64,000 nt of DNA from Centropus unirufus. Taxonomy: Eukaryota > Chordata > Aves > Cuculiformes > Centropidae. The stretch spans positions 94,081-158,080 of the forward strand of contig VYZI01000320.1 in assembly GCA_013397695.1 (NCBI GenBank), read 5' to 3'. A model generated the notes under the pieces. That model was not told the DNA's origin. It did not search any database and saw nothing but the letters and a program-made list of their open reading frames with translations. Of the stretch, positions 40,101-55,100 are shown piece by piece. Every line of letters begins with the position of its first letter. The stretch's first letter is position 1. Both the position numbers and the translations under genes were made by a program.

Positions 40101-43100
40101 CTAAATGCCTTGTTTTCTCCAAGTAGTTTGTTCTGAATGGATTTCTTGTGTGTTCAACAAATCCAGCTAAACAATTATATATGAAAACTATCTCTGTGGC
40201 ACAGTAGGAAGCACATGTCAAAACAAGAAGAATCTAGACAGATTTTTTCCGCTATTAAGTCAAAGAGGATAGAAATACTGAAACGGTGCAAACGATGTCA
40301 GGAGAAGTTCTCTGTGGTTTGGAACAACAGGATTTAAAACCAGTGTGACTTCGATGCAAGTTTGAAGTGCTGTGGCCTAACTGAAAATTATAAACCATTT
40401 CCTTCTAGATTTACTACACTGGCAAATATCAGAGCCTGGGAATCAAACAAGGTGGTCCTTCAGCAGGAAAATGGGTTGAACTCCCAATTACAAAATCTCC
40501 AAAGATTACTCAGTTCTCTGTTGGACACGATGGCTCACACGCCTTACTTGTTGCTGAGGATGGAAGCATATTCTTCACAGGTTCTGCTAGTAAAGGAGAG
40601 GATGGCGAATCAAGTACGTATTAGGCTTTCTTGAGCAGTGGTTGATAAGAGCCTGTTAACCAACTTTTCATTTAAATAGAAGAGTTTTAACGTTTTCCAA
40701 GAATACATAAGCATGCCAGTGGGTTTGAATTTTACCATCTCCAGCTGCAAGAGGCAGTGGCGCTGGTTGTCAGGACCTGTGTCTGGCAATCAGTTGGATT
40801 GGGTGGTGGGAGCACTGTTTTGCAGTTTTCCTGAGAAAAGGCAGTCATAAGTTTGGTCAAGAGGCCATGCCATCTGCCCGAGACTTGGTCTGAAGCCAAA
40901 CTTTTGGCTCTTCACTGTTGTTTTCGAGAAGGTTGGGAGCGGATGTTGTGCCAGCTAATGCCTCTCTAATGGAGAGGTACATTGAGTAGAAATCGTAGGA
41001 GCAGTCTTCTGTGTTTTCAGACATAAGAGAAGAAAGATTTATTTGATCATCAGCCTAATAAATGCTTTTTGAGTAGAAAATTAACAGATTTCCTGGTTTT
41101 GATCTTTCAGGTTGTCTATCTAGGTTGAAATGCACTGTACAAGGCAATGAAAGATGGCTTGAGGTGCCCTAAAGTTGTGGTCTGCTGTGATACTAAATTA
41201 AATACTTCACTGTTGGAAACAAATTGGTGTGTTACATTGTGTTAGATTAATTTAGAGGAAAAAAAAAGGCAAGGAATATATTTTGATACATCCATAGCTC
41301 CAATTACTTTCGTGTAGGCAGCCTTGTGATGTGTACATTTTAATAGGATAACCTGGTGTATATTTTATGGGTAGCATTGTATTACAGTATTAAAGCCTGA
41401 ATAAAATTCAAATTAATTTCTTGATGTTCAGGTTCAATAGTGTATGGTTTGATATTACCATGCATTTTATATTCTTCTCAAAGCAGGTTTGTGGAAAAGT
41501 TTAGTCTGCTAGCCATAGAATCCATGCTTTAATGGATGCAAAGGGAAAAATAGTGACAAAGGATGAGGGAAAGACTGAAGTACTTAATGCCTTCTTTGCC
41601 TCAGTCTTTAATAGTTAGGTCAGATGTTCTCTGGATACTCAGCCTCCTGAGCCAGAAGACAGGGAAGGGGGAGCAGAACAAAGGTCCTATGATCAAAGAG
41701 GAAATGGTTAGAGACCTGCTTGACCTATTTGACATTCACAAGTCTATGGGGCCCAATGGGATCCACCCACGGGTAGCAAGGGAGCTGGTGGAGGTGCTTG
41801 CCAAACCCCTTTCCATCATCTACCAGCAGTCCTGGCTGATGGGGAAAGTTCCATTTGACCAGTGGTTGGCAAATGTTACAGCAATTTACAAGAGGGGCTG
41901 GAGGGAAGATCTGGGGAACTACAGGCCATGTCAGTCTGACCTCAGTGCTGGGGAAGGTCATGGAACAGGTCATCTTGAGTGCCATCGCACAGCGCACACA
42001 GGACAACTGGGTGATCAGGCCCAGTCAACATGTGTTTGTGAAAGGCAGGTCCTGCCAAGCCAACCTGATCTTCTGTGACAAGGTGACCCACTTAATGGGT
42101 GAGGGAGAGGCTGTGATGTACCTGGGTTTTAGTAAAGCCTTTGACACTGTTTCTCACAGGGAAAGTTGCTTGTTAGTTCCCTCATTTGGGTCAAAATTCA
42201 TAGGCCATTATAGTAGCTGTTGGTTGTTTTATCTACGCTTTAGCTATGCTGTTACTGTTTTGTTTGATGTCAGATTGCAAACAATGATTTTGGGGTGGGG
42301 TTTTTTCAGTAATTTTTCTTCCCTTTTTATCTCTTTCCCTTTTTTCTCTGTTGTGACTCGAAGGTTTTCCAAATGTGGTTTTAATAAATAGAGAATTTAA
42401 TTTTTTTATTTAAAAAGAAATCCAGTAACTTGTGTAAAAATTCTCTGTGAAATTACTGTGTGTATATTGTCATATTTTCTTCTTAGATGTCAGTGAAGGA
42501 TTTTACTTTTTTTACTATCCGCTGCTTTGTCAGTTCAGTATATTGACATAAAAGAAAAACTTAAGGAATTATTACTGGAAGATGCCTATCTAATCATGAC
42601 TTTACCATTGAATTTCTTGAGAGAATCCAGTATAATCCAATAAAAATTAGACTGGGAGATAATGCAAATGGATTTTTTCAGTAGCAGTCTGAAAACTAAC
42701 CCATAATTATAAAACAAATGTTATCGTACCTTTGAAGGCTTTTTCATATAATTACTTGCTGTTTATTTATAGCTAAGAGCAGACGGCAGTCAAAACCATA
42801 TAAGCCTAAAAAAATTATTAAAATGGAAGGAAAGATTGTCATATCTACAGCGTGCAATAATGGAAGCAGTTCTGTGATTTCAAAAGATGGAGAACTCTAC
42901 ATGTTTGGAAAAGATGCCATTTACTCTGATAGTACAAGTAAGTTAAATGTGAACTTCTAAGTGATTTCTCCACTACCCTAGTTGAAATTAGTCTGAGAGT
43001 TTTTTAGCCTGCCGAAATGTTTCTGTGCTTCTTTCTCTTCTAATAGATTTCTGAATTTCTGCTGATTCAGCCAAATATGACAGAAGGATAGAAAGAGAAA

Positions 43101-46100
43101 ACGGTTTCCTTAAGTTCTGTAGAAAGATATAGTAGTGCTGGTGACAAATTCCTGAATGAATACTTCCACTAAGGAAAAAAAAGAATCATTTCCTGTACTA
43201 ATCTTGACTTTAGAAGACCAAACAGGGAAAAGGCACACAAATTTACTGGGAGGGTGGTGAGGCCCTGGAACAGGTTTCCCAGGGGGAAGTCATGGATGCC
43301 CCATGCTGGAAGTGTTCAAGACCAGGTTGGATGGGGCTTTGAGGAACCCGATCCATTAGAAGGTGTCCCTGTCAACATCAGTGTGCTTGTAACTGAATTA
43401 TCATTCAGATCCCTTCCAACCCAAACCCTTCCATGATAAATGAAACGTATTTTGTTAGGAATAATGACTTCAGGAAAGCAGGCCTTATAAGTTTCTCTGT
43501 TCAGAAGACAGCCTGCTTTGAATCTGCTGGTGATCCAGTACATCTCAATTTAAAGGAGATATTAAAGAAGTAAACTCCAAGGGCACTGACACATTTAGAA
43601 TTGTTTTTCAGAACAAATGATTTCAAGAAGGGTTTGGATTGGTTTTGGCTTTCCTTTCTTTGCAGGACAAATGGCCTAGACAGAATTTTTCTTTCATTTC
43701 TGAGTCTAGCACTTATTTAACATCTGCTGTTTTTTCTTTCTTGACATGAAGTTAAAAACTGTCAGTGTCTACTAGCAATTTTGTTACCTTGCAGCAGTTT
43801 CCTTCTGGGTAGAAGGTGCAATTTCAGTCAATTTTTTTATGACTTATAGGTTTAGTAACAGATCTGAAAGGCCATTTTGTGACTCAAGTAGCCATGGGCA
43901 AAGCTCACACCTGTGTGTTAATGAAGAATGGAGAAGTTTGGACATTCGGTGTAAATAATAAAGGGCAGTGTGGACGAGACACAGGCTCCATGAGCCAGGG
44001 AGGAAAAGGTGAGTGACCTAGATTTTTCTCTGTTTTAATGTGCAGGAAAATATCACATGAGAAAACACAGATAATAAAATTATTATAAAATATGCCAGCT
44101 CTGAAGCTTAAATAAATGTAATGTGCTTAAAAAAGAATGGGTGTGGATGTTTTCACTGCAACTGTCAGGTGTCTGGTGTTCTGCATGTACTTATAAATTT
44201 AGTTATATACAAAAATACTGACAATTACTCTTCTGTTGTCACTGATCAAGCTTTTTTTTTTTTATAACAAATGAACAAAACCCAACCTCACTGTTCCTTG
44301 CCTTGCTATGTGCTGTTGCCCATAAGAAACTATTTTCTACATGTCGTGGTTTTCATTCAGTCTTGAGGCAGTCATTTGCCTAAACAGGGCACAAAACCTT
44401 TAACATGCAGGATGTGCAAGTCTGCATCTTTGTCCACAGAACTGAATATTTCAATAACTCTTAAATATGGGTATGAAAAATCGTGCCTATTCACTGTTGT
44501 TGGGTTGGAGTATTTTAGAAGTGACAAGTAAATTACCTGTTATTTGTATACTGGATATAAATGTTTCATTTCCCTTTTCATTATGAAGCCTAGATATATA
44601 CACCAGCCCACGCTCAGAGAGGGATCAGAGGTATCATTGTGCTGACTGAGCATGCCAGTCAGGCATACTTGTCATTCTTTCTGTAATCTGGTCTGAGTGT
44701 TCTCCAGAGCTTTCCCAGTAGCCACTCTTGGTCTTGGGAAACAGCAATTTCTTGTTTGAATATCTTAGGTTTTGGAGTTGAGAATATGGCAACAGCGATG
44801 GATGAAGACCTAGAAGAGGAACTGGATGACAAAGATGAGAAGTCCATGATGTGTCCTCCGGGCATGCATAAATGGAAGCTGGAACAGTGTATGGTGTGCA
44901 CTGTATGTGGGGATTGCACGGGCTACGGAGCGAGCTGTGTTAGCAGTGGCCGTCCTGACAGAGTACCTGGAGGGTAAGCAGACCTATGGAATACACGTAA
45001 TGTGGTGTGAATGGCTAAAGCACGTGGTGAATATCAACTGAGTTGTTATGTTCTTAACACTATTGTACATAGAAGTTTATGTCTAAGAAGTGTCTATGCT
45101 TTTGAAAAGAGAAGTAGGCTTTTTGTAAATAGCCTATGGTGGCCGCAGGTGATATAGTTTTGAATGCATTTTTTTTATAGTTCTTTACTAAAAACTGCTG
45201 AATATTCACACTAATTTAGTCTGCCCCTTGACAGAGTTTCTGGCTTCGGGATAACCTTTCTCCATCCTGTGGTGGAAGCTTTTTATCTTGCTGTTCCAGT
45301 TGCACTTACCTGTTACTTCAGGGCTGAGCTGCATAAAAGGCCACTGCTTTACATACTGTCATTGCTATTTCTCCAGCGTTTCATGTGCTCACAGTTTCCT
45401 TGTTCACATATCCATCCTGTGTATGTTTAATTAAGTGCAGAAATGTTGAAAAGGCAGTTCAGATACACCAGGGAGTGTGCTCGCCCTGGCACCATGCAAC
45501 AGCTGCTAGGATTAAACTAGCCATAGCTTCTGTTTTTCTCAGGAAAAATTACATGTTCAGGAATAAAACGAGCTAATGATCTATATTTTAATTACCAAGG
45601 CATTGCTAATGCCCAAAAAATAAGAGCTAGTGATAAAGCAACTCTTTTGGCTGCAGAATCTGTGGCTGCGGCTCGGGCGAGTCGGGCTGTGCTGTGTGTG
45701 GCTGCTGCAAGGCGTGTGCTAGAGAGCTGGATGGCCAGGAAGCCAGGCAAAGAGGAATCCTGGATGCTGTAAAAGAGATGATACCCTTGGATCTCTTGCT
45801 GGGTAAGTGATACAAAATTACCAATATAGCTTTTGATTTTATTTCTCGCCGCACTTTATTTTTATTCCTCACTAATCTCTTTACCCTCTTTTAATAAACT
45901 CAGTCCCACTGCTGACTTCTGAAACTTGAAATGAAATAACAGGTTTGTTCAGAAATAGGTTTTGTTCTTTGCAGTTAGCATTTCGGTTACTGTTTTAGTT
46001 CTGCTGTGTGGTCAGGCTTTGTGTCTTAAGTAATGCAGTTCTTCCTTTCCAATCAAATGACTGAACTTTTAGATCTAAAAGACAGTTGTAGTATAATACT

Positions 46101-49100
46101 ATTCATTTAATATAATATTGTTAAAATGGATAAAGTATTGTTTATCAGGCAGATTTATTTATCGGTCATGTCACGAAGTGGGATCATTTTGGTAAGTGAA
46201 ATGCTTTAAGCTTGTCCTCACTATAGACATGTATGCCATTGTGACCTGTATGGTAATGATACTAATACTACAAAATTATTCTTGTCTTTTGTAATCTTTT
46301 TATCAGGTTTTTTTGCAGCCCCATAAAAGATGGGTTATATTGTTTCTTGAGATCTTCTTTCATTTTTCTCTTAGTAATTTTCAGGGAGAAATAGCTGCCA
46401 GGAATGTGGAAATTGCTTCCAAAAGTCCCAAAAGACTTCCCAACTCATCCCCTACCCCTAAGTACCCACCTTAGATGAAAAAATACCAACTGTCTTGATT
46501 ATTGGAAAAACAGGGCGTAGGATTTTACCTTGTAGGGTCTGTTATTACAGCATTTTTAATATTTTATTCTGTGTACTTGCAACTGGACATTTATAGATTT
46601 TTGGAGATCAGACTGTCCTTCCTGGGGTGGTTTTTTTTTTTTCCACATTTAGGTTTACATAGAGCCCGTAATCCTACAGATATAGGATCTGGTATAGAAA
46701 ACTAAAATAATTAGATATGACTCAGACTGGTAAAGATATATAAATATTCTATCTGCAGAAAAAGTAATAATAGAGAATTATCTTATACTCCACAAGTGGG
46801 ATTTTTTTTACTCATTTTTTTAATTGGAAACTGGAAGTCATTGTATTGATAAGCCAAATAACCTCTCCAATACTTCCATACAGGTGTTTCTAAGTGTAAT
46901 TTGCTCCTATGTGGCTATCCCAGGAGCAGCCTGATACTGATGGCGAATGGGGCGATAGAAACTCTGCTTCCCAGCTTGACTCTCATGCCTGGCTGGAGTT
47001 CTGGTTTTTGTGCTGACCTCTGTTTTGCTTACTCCTATCCTAGCAGGATAGAGAACAGCTTTTGGTCCAATGTTGGGCTTGACATACTTAGAAGTGAGGG
47101 CTGGTTGAACTCATTTGTGTGTAGGAAAGTGTTTTCAGTCAGTTTTTGTTTGATATTGGGGACAATGGGGTATTGTTGTTTAGGTGGTTAAAATTTGCTG
47201 GAAAAGCATTCGTAAAAGTTTGTGTTGTGCTTGTTTGAGTAATGTTTTCTGTTTAAAAAATTGCTTATCACTTTGTTTCAAATTCCTATTAAAATAGCTA
47301 GGTTAGTGAAGAAGTCAGATTCACATTCAGACGCCTGGTATTAAAGCGATTGCATGTTTCTTTGTAGGCACAGTGTGTATAGTGGTAAAAGCATTTTTAA
47401 ACTAAAAAATATTTGTTTTTAAATGTGTTTGAAATATAAGCAATTTTAAGCTTGTTTTAATAATAATCCTTTCAGAATCTTTTGGGGGAAAAAATGGAAA
47501 TAACCATGACAACATGTACCTAAATATAACTTCATTTATGCCTAACAAAGTTCTAAATTCCATTCCATGATGTTGGGAGTTCAGAAATAAGATCCAAAAC
47601 CCTTCTGAAAATTTTCTCCTTTCTTTATTTCTAAGTCTTGTGTTAGAGCCATGAAAAGAGCAGGTAGTAAGCAGTTGTCAGTATTCATTTACTTAACTTC
47701 TAGGGTTTATCACCTTTGTAACAGTTTTTAAGAGTTTTTCTTATTTTGGTTTCTCAACCTTTCTAGCCGTCCCCGTTCCTGGAGTTAACATTGAAGAACA
47801 CCTTCAGTTACGGCAAGAAGAAAAGCGGCAACGTGTTAACAGGAGACATAGATTGGAAGAAGGAAGAGGTAAGTGACTGCATCATTTTAATGGTGACGAG
47901 TGGCATTGCATGACTTTATAGTCTGTTTTCATTTTTGGTTGTTTCCTGCTTGAATAGTAGGGTTTTTAATGTAGATAGTAAAACATTTTCATATACGAGG
48001 AGTCTATATGCTGTTCTATGTGAAGAGTTGAAATGACTGCAAGCCTGTCCAGTGCTAGCTACTTATAATATGAATTAGTCATTCTTATAAACTACTCTTC
48101 TGTTACATAATAGTAAACAGTGTTTCTTGTTTCATAAATGAAATTTTCTGTTTCAATAAAACGAAAAAATTGATGCATAGAATTTAAAACAAAACACAGT
48201 AAAATTTCAATGTTCTCCTGCCTCAGGAGTTATTGTTGATTTTCCACACAAATAATATGAACGGTAACTGATTTTCAGTATTCCTCTTGTTTTTTTTAAG
48301 AACTCTAGTGTCATAACCTGGAAAGTGATTAAAGTTTAGAAAGTTAGGCTGATACGTCATATTTTAGTGAAGCAAGGCGATATGATTATGTTTATTGTGT
48401 GTTGAGAAGAGCAACTGTTTTGATTCTCCTTATAGGTGTTAGATACTGTTTATACTCAGATATAAAATGTTCATTGTGATCACATTTGGTTCCTAGACTC
48501 CCTGGCAGGGAGCATCATGGGGCAAATTGTGGCTTTATTTCACTTGCATGTAAGAAACTTCTGATGTTTCCACAAATAAGGAGCAAGAAGGAAGAGAAAG
48601 CTGACGGTTTTGTATCTATGTGAAAAAGGATGGAATGTTATTTTTCTCTGAATCTTTGGGGTTAATTTTAGCTATGAGGTAGAGAGGGGAAGCCTTTTTA
48701 TTTCCTTTGTCGTGTTGGAGCTGCATTGCCTACTACTGGCAATTAGGATAAGTATTAGGAATGTGTTATTATTGTTGATTTGATCCATGTATAGAGACTG
48801 TAGCTAAAAAGATGGTGGTTAACCTGTTGCACACATCCATATTGTATTCTGCATCGAAAGAACATTGAAATTCTATACCTTTGTGGTCCCTGGAGGTAGT
48901 GGGTATGTCAAGCAGTGAGTCCTCTGGTTCAGTTCAGAAAGACTTACGTGGTAAAGCTGGGAATGGTGTTTCACAAATACTTAGAGATCTTGATTTATAT
49001 AATCAAATGGGAAAAGCTGGGGCTCTGTTGCTTCTCTAACCAGCGCTGCATTTTTTCCATGAGCTGGTGGAAAGAATAGCACCATTCTAGAGAAATCTTA

Positions 49101-52100
49101 TGGCTCTGCTCATAAGGGAGACTGAGAAAATTTCAGTAATTGACTGGATTTTTATTTTACTGTGCAAAAAGTTTTGCAATTGATAGTAAACTTAAAAAAA
49201 TAGGTAGACAGGTTAATTCCCCAAGAAGTTGTAGTAGTTGTGTGTATGTAAGTACTTGGCTAATAGAATAGTGATTTAGAGATTCAAAGAAAGGTCTCAG
49301 CCTTTCACTTCTCTAAAGAGCATTGCTCAGTCAGTTAAAAGCCACGTTTTTTACTTAAAACAACATCAAATCCTTGGCTGACTTACTATTTAGGAATGCT
49401 TTCAACAGAAAGCTCTTAATGAGCTGTAGTCCTGGTTCTGTGTAATCATTGTTGTACTGGAGTATGTAATTTCTGTCTGAAAGAGGTGATTATTATTGAT
49501 AATGAAAATATTTTTAAAGTAGTAATGCTTATATTTCTATTGTGGGTTTAGATTTTCAGTACAGAGAGTATGAGAACAGGTCTAGTGTTTTTGAATTTAC
49601 TTTGTGCCTTTATATATAGAAGCATGTCATCCACATTTAACAATATATACGAAGTATTCGGAAGAAAGTGTCAAAATTACAGTTATACAAAGCAAGTCTT
49701 GCTTCCATCTCATTCCCTATCACACCCCCAATTGCTTTGCATGCTTGTATCTGCTGGCCTGCACCTCCTTCCTTGATAAGACCTCTATTTTTTCTGCTGC
49801 ATCTGATTTGTACAATGTAAGAGTCAATAGTCAATAGAAAAGAGCTTTAACAACACAGAAAGGAACACGTATCCTGTTTTATTTTCAGTTCTTTGAACAA
49901 AAGAAGCAAATTGCAGTTAACCTGAGTCGACTGCCTGGTGCAGTGACATGTTCCATGAATGTTTCTGCCATAATAATAAATTGGTAGTCATAGTCTGAAC
50001 AATACCATTTTAAAGAACATGCACCTGAACTATTATCCCTGCCTCACAGGATTATGAAGTTTTCTTTCCCTTAAGGCTATAGAGGTGGGGCATTATCTCA
50101 GCATGTTTTCCACCTTTAGTGGACTGAAACTTAAGCTTTTGTTCTCAACTTGATTTTCTGAATTATCTTTTCTTTAACATTTCCCACCTATTGACCTATT
50201 AGATAACTATTATTCCATATTAGGGGCTTGCCTTCCTGTTTTATTATTTAAAGAAACCTCAACAGTGATCTTTTTTTTCTCTTACAAGTACTCAGAAAGC
50301 CAAAAATAAGGTTTTACAACAGAAGTTTTGGGTTGGCATTTCTGTGCGGCCGTAATTTATACCGCTTTTGCATCTTCCCTGTGATCCAATCTTCAACTGT
50401 GCGGTCGTGTATTTTTTCAGGTAGCTTCAAACATTCAGTGCCCTGGGGCTAAAGTTGCCATTTGAGATTAATGATTTCAGATTTCTAGAATCACAGGTTT
50501 CCAAACAGCAGTTGCTTAGGGAAAGGTCCTAGAAGAAATCAAAATGTGTGTGGTGTAGAATTGTGAACTCTTTGAGAGTTCTGCTTAAGTGCTGAGATGG
50601 CCAAGAATGCCAAAGCACACATGTGCACGTGGAATGGTATTAATTTTACAAGTGTTTGTTGTCCACTCTCTTATTAAATAAATGCATTTTATTTTACTAG
50701 AAAATGAAAAAAATTCTGTGGATGAGTAGTTTACGATCTTAATTCACTGACAGATCAAAGTCCATTTTAAATGGACTTTAAATGGACTTTAAATTTGTAA
50801 TACCTAAACTCGGCTCCCTTTGTATGGGCTACTTGATAGGTAAGCAGAGGGCAGGTACAGTCTGTGTGAATTGTTCATAGAATCACAGAATGGTTTGTGA
50901 CAGAAGGAAGCCTAAAGATCGTGCAGTTTCAACCCAGCCTTGAACACTTCTGGAGGTGGAGTATCCAAGGCTTTCCTGGGCAACTTGTGCCAGTGCCTCA
51001 CCACCCTCACAGTAAAAAAAGTCCTTCCTCAGGAAGTCTCATCTCTTAGTCTCATCTAATTTTCCTCTCTTTCAGCTTAAACCCATTACCTCTCATGCTG
51101 TCGCTGCACTGGAGGAAGAGTAGATACTTCACATCATGCCAGTACATTGAACATGCAGGCATCACAAAATAGATATTTCTTGTCATACTGTGATCATGTT
51201 ACAGATTCAGCATGAATAAACACCCAAAGAGCAAGGCGAACTTTCACATCCTGTTAAGTGGATTGGATACAAACTGCTATGATACAGAAATGTATTGCAT
51301 TTAACTTCATTTTGGATTCAGGTTCTTCAAACAATAGGTGGGAATGTCCACTCTAGGAATATCCAGAAGTAAAGACAGATTCTGCCTGGGTCAGCAGGGT
51401 AGATACTGTCACAGAGTTGTGTTACCTAATTTACTTCACTTCCTTCTGCCCACCTGAAGTTCTCCTTTCTTTTGCTGCCTTTGCTTTTGGCACTGAAACA
51501 TGAAAGGCTACTATCAGGGCTGTCTGTTTTCCTCTGGGCTGTTTGCTGTGCAGGCTTTTTCTGGAATGTCAGAATTTTTTTGCCTAATTTACCTAGAGAT
51601 CACATCTGCTGTTGGAGCACCTGCAAATATCTTGGATCCATACACTTCAGGCTGCACTTTGTAGACCTTGCATCTTTCTGTGGCTTTTCTAACCTGAGTT
51701 TCACTTGTATTGCAATGACCATTCGCTACTTCTCAGGCTTTTCATTTTCATCGGGAAATTCTGAGTAAGCAACTCCCATTTGTTTTCTTCTTTTTTTAAA
51801 GCTGACAGCAGGAAACCTGACGGAATGGGTTCACCTAGATTACCTTGTCAATAAAACTCATCTAAGGCAATAGAATATCAGTGATTTGGGGGAAGGAGGT
51901 GGAATGATTTTTTTTCAAAGCTGTTTATAACATGACACAAAACCTGGATTAGGGTGTTCTGGGATTTTTGGTTTTTTTGAAAGTCCATGTAAGTGCACTC
52001 CGGCACTTGGCAGGACTGGTTGCTCCTGATTCATGGTTTCCATTGAATGTAAGACTTCTGGAAAACCGAGGTGTCATCAAAGATATTTTTGGTGACGTGC

Positions 52101-55100
52101 TCAAACTTTAAAAGAGGGGGAAAATGCAGCTTTAAGGAATAAATTGCTGGTCCCCGATCTATGTATAATCGGCCTCAATTAAACTTAATACAGCATTGCT
52201 TGGGTCTAGATTTTAGAAAGTAGAGGGGAGACAGTTGGAAATACATATATCGCTGCTTCCTTCAAATACAAATCCACTCTTGAAGACCTTTACATAGTTG
52301 GGAAATATTTTAAAAATAACTTAGATTTCAAAATTAGCAAATAGACATGGAAAACATTGACTTCAGTAATTTTCTTCAACAGGTGTTTCTGGGTAGTTAT
52401 TTTCTCTGTGAAAAGTCTGCATTTTAAATATGGTAATTACAATCGGTTGTATGCTTGTGATTTTTTAACTTAGCATTGATATGATGACATTGTTCCATGT
52501 TAGTAATTTGAAAGTGATGTTGTAGGATTTATGGCATAGTTAATCCTTCTAACCTGGATATCTGGAACCAAATTTGTTGTTACCCAGTGCGGGTTGGTTG
52601 TATTTCTGTTGCTTGTAGTACACTTGTATATGTACAAGTACGGGTAGAACTATCACTTTTGGGTATTTATTATTTCTTTGCATAATAGTGCGGTCATATT
52701 ATGAAGAAATAACACTTTTTATTTATGGACTTTTGAATTTAGGAAAATAATATCATATTCATTTTCTTTTCATTGCTTTTAATTTGAATTTTGTTTTTAT
52801 TTTGTGAGCTTTCCTATGCATGTGCAAAATGTTTCTCCTCAGGCCCCCTTGTATTTCCTGGTCCTATTTTTATGAACCACCGAGAACAGACTCTAGCCAG
52901 AATCAGACCCCATCCAGCCCAGCTAAAGCATAAACGGGACAAGCACAAAGGTATTTGTTCTTCCTTATTGGCTGGGATGGCAATAAGCCCATCCTCCCCG
53001 TTGCTTCTTCCATGCGCTGAATCTGTCTTTCCGAGGAACTGCACGAAAGGGTTTCTGCTTTTTTTCTTGTGTCTTATTACCTGAGGAGAAAGAAAATGCA
53101 TTTAGACATTGCCCTTTAAGTGTAAATGTTTGGTACCCTGCATTGTCTTTACTCTACTTTGTTTTTTTTTTAATTCTCAAATCTACATTGTCTTTCTGGT
53201 CCTTTTCTCATTTCTCATGCTGTCTTATTCCCAAGGTTCTTTAATTTCATTGTTTATTGGTTTTGTACCTTTGGGTTGTATTTCTGGAGTGATTACTTTA
53301 ACATATCAATTCCAGACTTTTTCATAGTTTTTTTCATCTTAAACTTACTTTATGGAAGAGGAAGCAGAATCTAGTCCTTTGTGTTTGCGTAAGATATATT
53401 CAGTCTATTTGGATAATCGATCACCTGAGCTTTAAGACATAATCAAGTACATAAAGGCGCACGTTCATCCTGCCTATGTGTTAGTAGTTGTTGAAGATGT
53501 AAGACTTTTCCTCTTTAAGAAGATTGAAGTTGCACCAAAACCGTTTCAAAGCCACTTCTTCTTTACTAAGTTTTTACACACTGCCATCAATAAGGAGATG
53601 GTTTAGACAGGGACTTTTGTGGAATTTGAGGCTTGAGGAATGCAAAGAGTGTGTCAAACCTTGCAAACTTACAGAATTGGCTGTTGTTATGACAAACTGA
53701 AGTAACTACCACTATTGTCTGGGTGGATAAAGTATAGCATTAGTAGGAGCTTTGATTCATTCTCTGTACTTTAGAACTTGTTTCTTCTTCCTTATCTTTG
53801 AAAAAAGCCCACCACTTGAAGAAACTCCTGTTGGAAAGAGGCTAGAAGTGGATCTCTACTCCTCCAAAACTTACAGTTGTATTTAACAACCTATCTGGGT
53901 CACAGAAAATACCTAAGAATTCTCACTCTGTGGTGCAGAGCACAGCCAATAGAGCTGCTATGGGAGCTGGTGGCAGAGGTTGGGCCATCACTGGGGGACT
54001 GTGTTATGCAATCATTTCTGCTTGTAGTCAGTGCCATACAGAGTGCCATCACAAAGACCATCAGAAGACTAGGAAGCCTACGATATGAAGAAATGCTGAG
54101 AGAAAGGGGTTTGTTCAGCCTTGAGAGAAGGAGAGATTATTATCATATACCAGTACATAAAGGATGCCTACCCAGAGGACGGAGAATCCCTTTTTACAAG
54201 AGGTTACCTGGAAAAAGCAAGGTGTAATGGGTATAAATTAGTCCTGGGGAGATTTAGATTGGATTTCTGAAAAAAGATTTTTCATCATGAGAACAACTGA
54301 ACATTGGAATCATCTCCCCAGGATAGTGGTAGATTCCTCTACAACTGGAAACTTCTAAGGCTCAGTTTAACAGAGAGCTGGGCTACCTCATTTAAACTAT
54401 ACGTCACCTAAAAAGGTTGGATCCAATGATCCTTGAGGTCCTTTTTAGACTGGCATTCTATGAAATACACTTCTTTTGGTTTGTATTTGTATAGCGTAGA
54501 AAAATCAGTACATGGAGATGATGGATATGCTTTGCCATTGCTTAGTATTGCACTGTTATTGATATCTGATTTGGCCAGTAAATTCTTGTTTGCACTTAAT
54601 TTTTACCTGAGCTGAATAGGTAAGCTGATACTGCTGCAACAATTGAGGCCGCAGTTAATATTGCGCTTGTTTTTAGAATGTGAGTTTATTATCATGTTTA
54701 TTGCCGTAAGTGTTACACATTTGTGATTCCATATATCATATTTCACCTATGAGCTCTAGCTCTGTAACAACCTCTCAAGCATCCAATGGACTTAGTTCTT
54801 TTTCTGCCCTCGTGACGTAGGTGACTTTCACAAGCAGGGGTAGATTTTTCCCTCGTGCACTGTAGCTGTAATATTGCTTATAAATATTTCAGTTGAAGCC
54901 TATAATGAACAGCCAAGGAGCTACAGTCACCAGCTGATTTGTGCAAGTAATGGCATTGTGTAGAAAGCCTGTAGATGATACTGAGGCACTCAGAACATCC
55001 TGTGAGAGTTGAATATCATAGATACTAACCAGTAACTTGGCAGATACACTTTATTTGGTTAATTGCTGCTGAAGTGAACAAAGGGGTTTTTTTGGCAAAT

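Larger units (their letters stand above)
47869..52842 (+). other. MYCBP2: MYCBP2 intron, 5.0 kb
   Basis: This GT-AG intron holds one antisense CR1 (50878-51122) and a small inverted/direct repeat (50757-50790). No additional exon is recognised. The spliced peptide is continuous with the mammalian protein without one. Confidence 0.85.

Noticed and set aside
42163..42391. Continuation of the CR1-derived frame past 42162
   Set aside because: The peptide after the motif A region no longer resembles CR1 ORF2. It is read-through into unrelated intron sequence.
52791..53084. A 97-codon frame across exon 52843-52950 into the intron
   Set aside because: Only the exon part matches MYCBP2. The downstream extension is not conserved in any version of the protein I know, and a usable donor stands at 52951.
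53877..54227. A 116-codon + strand frame
   Set aside because: It falls in an old diverged CR1; its peptide resembles the end of a CR1 product rather than a host gene.
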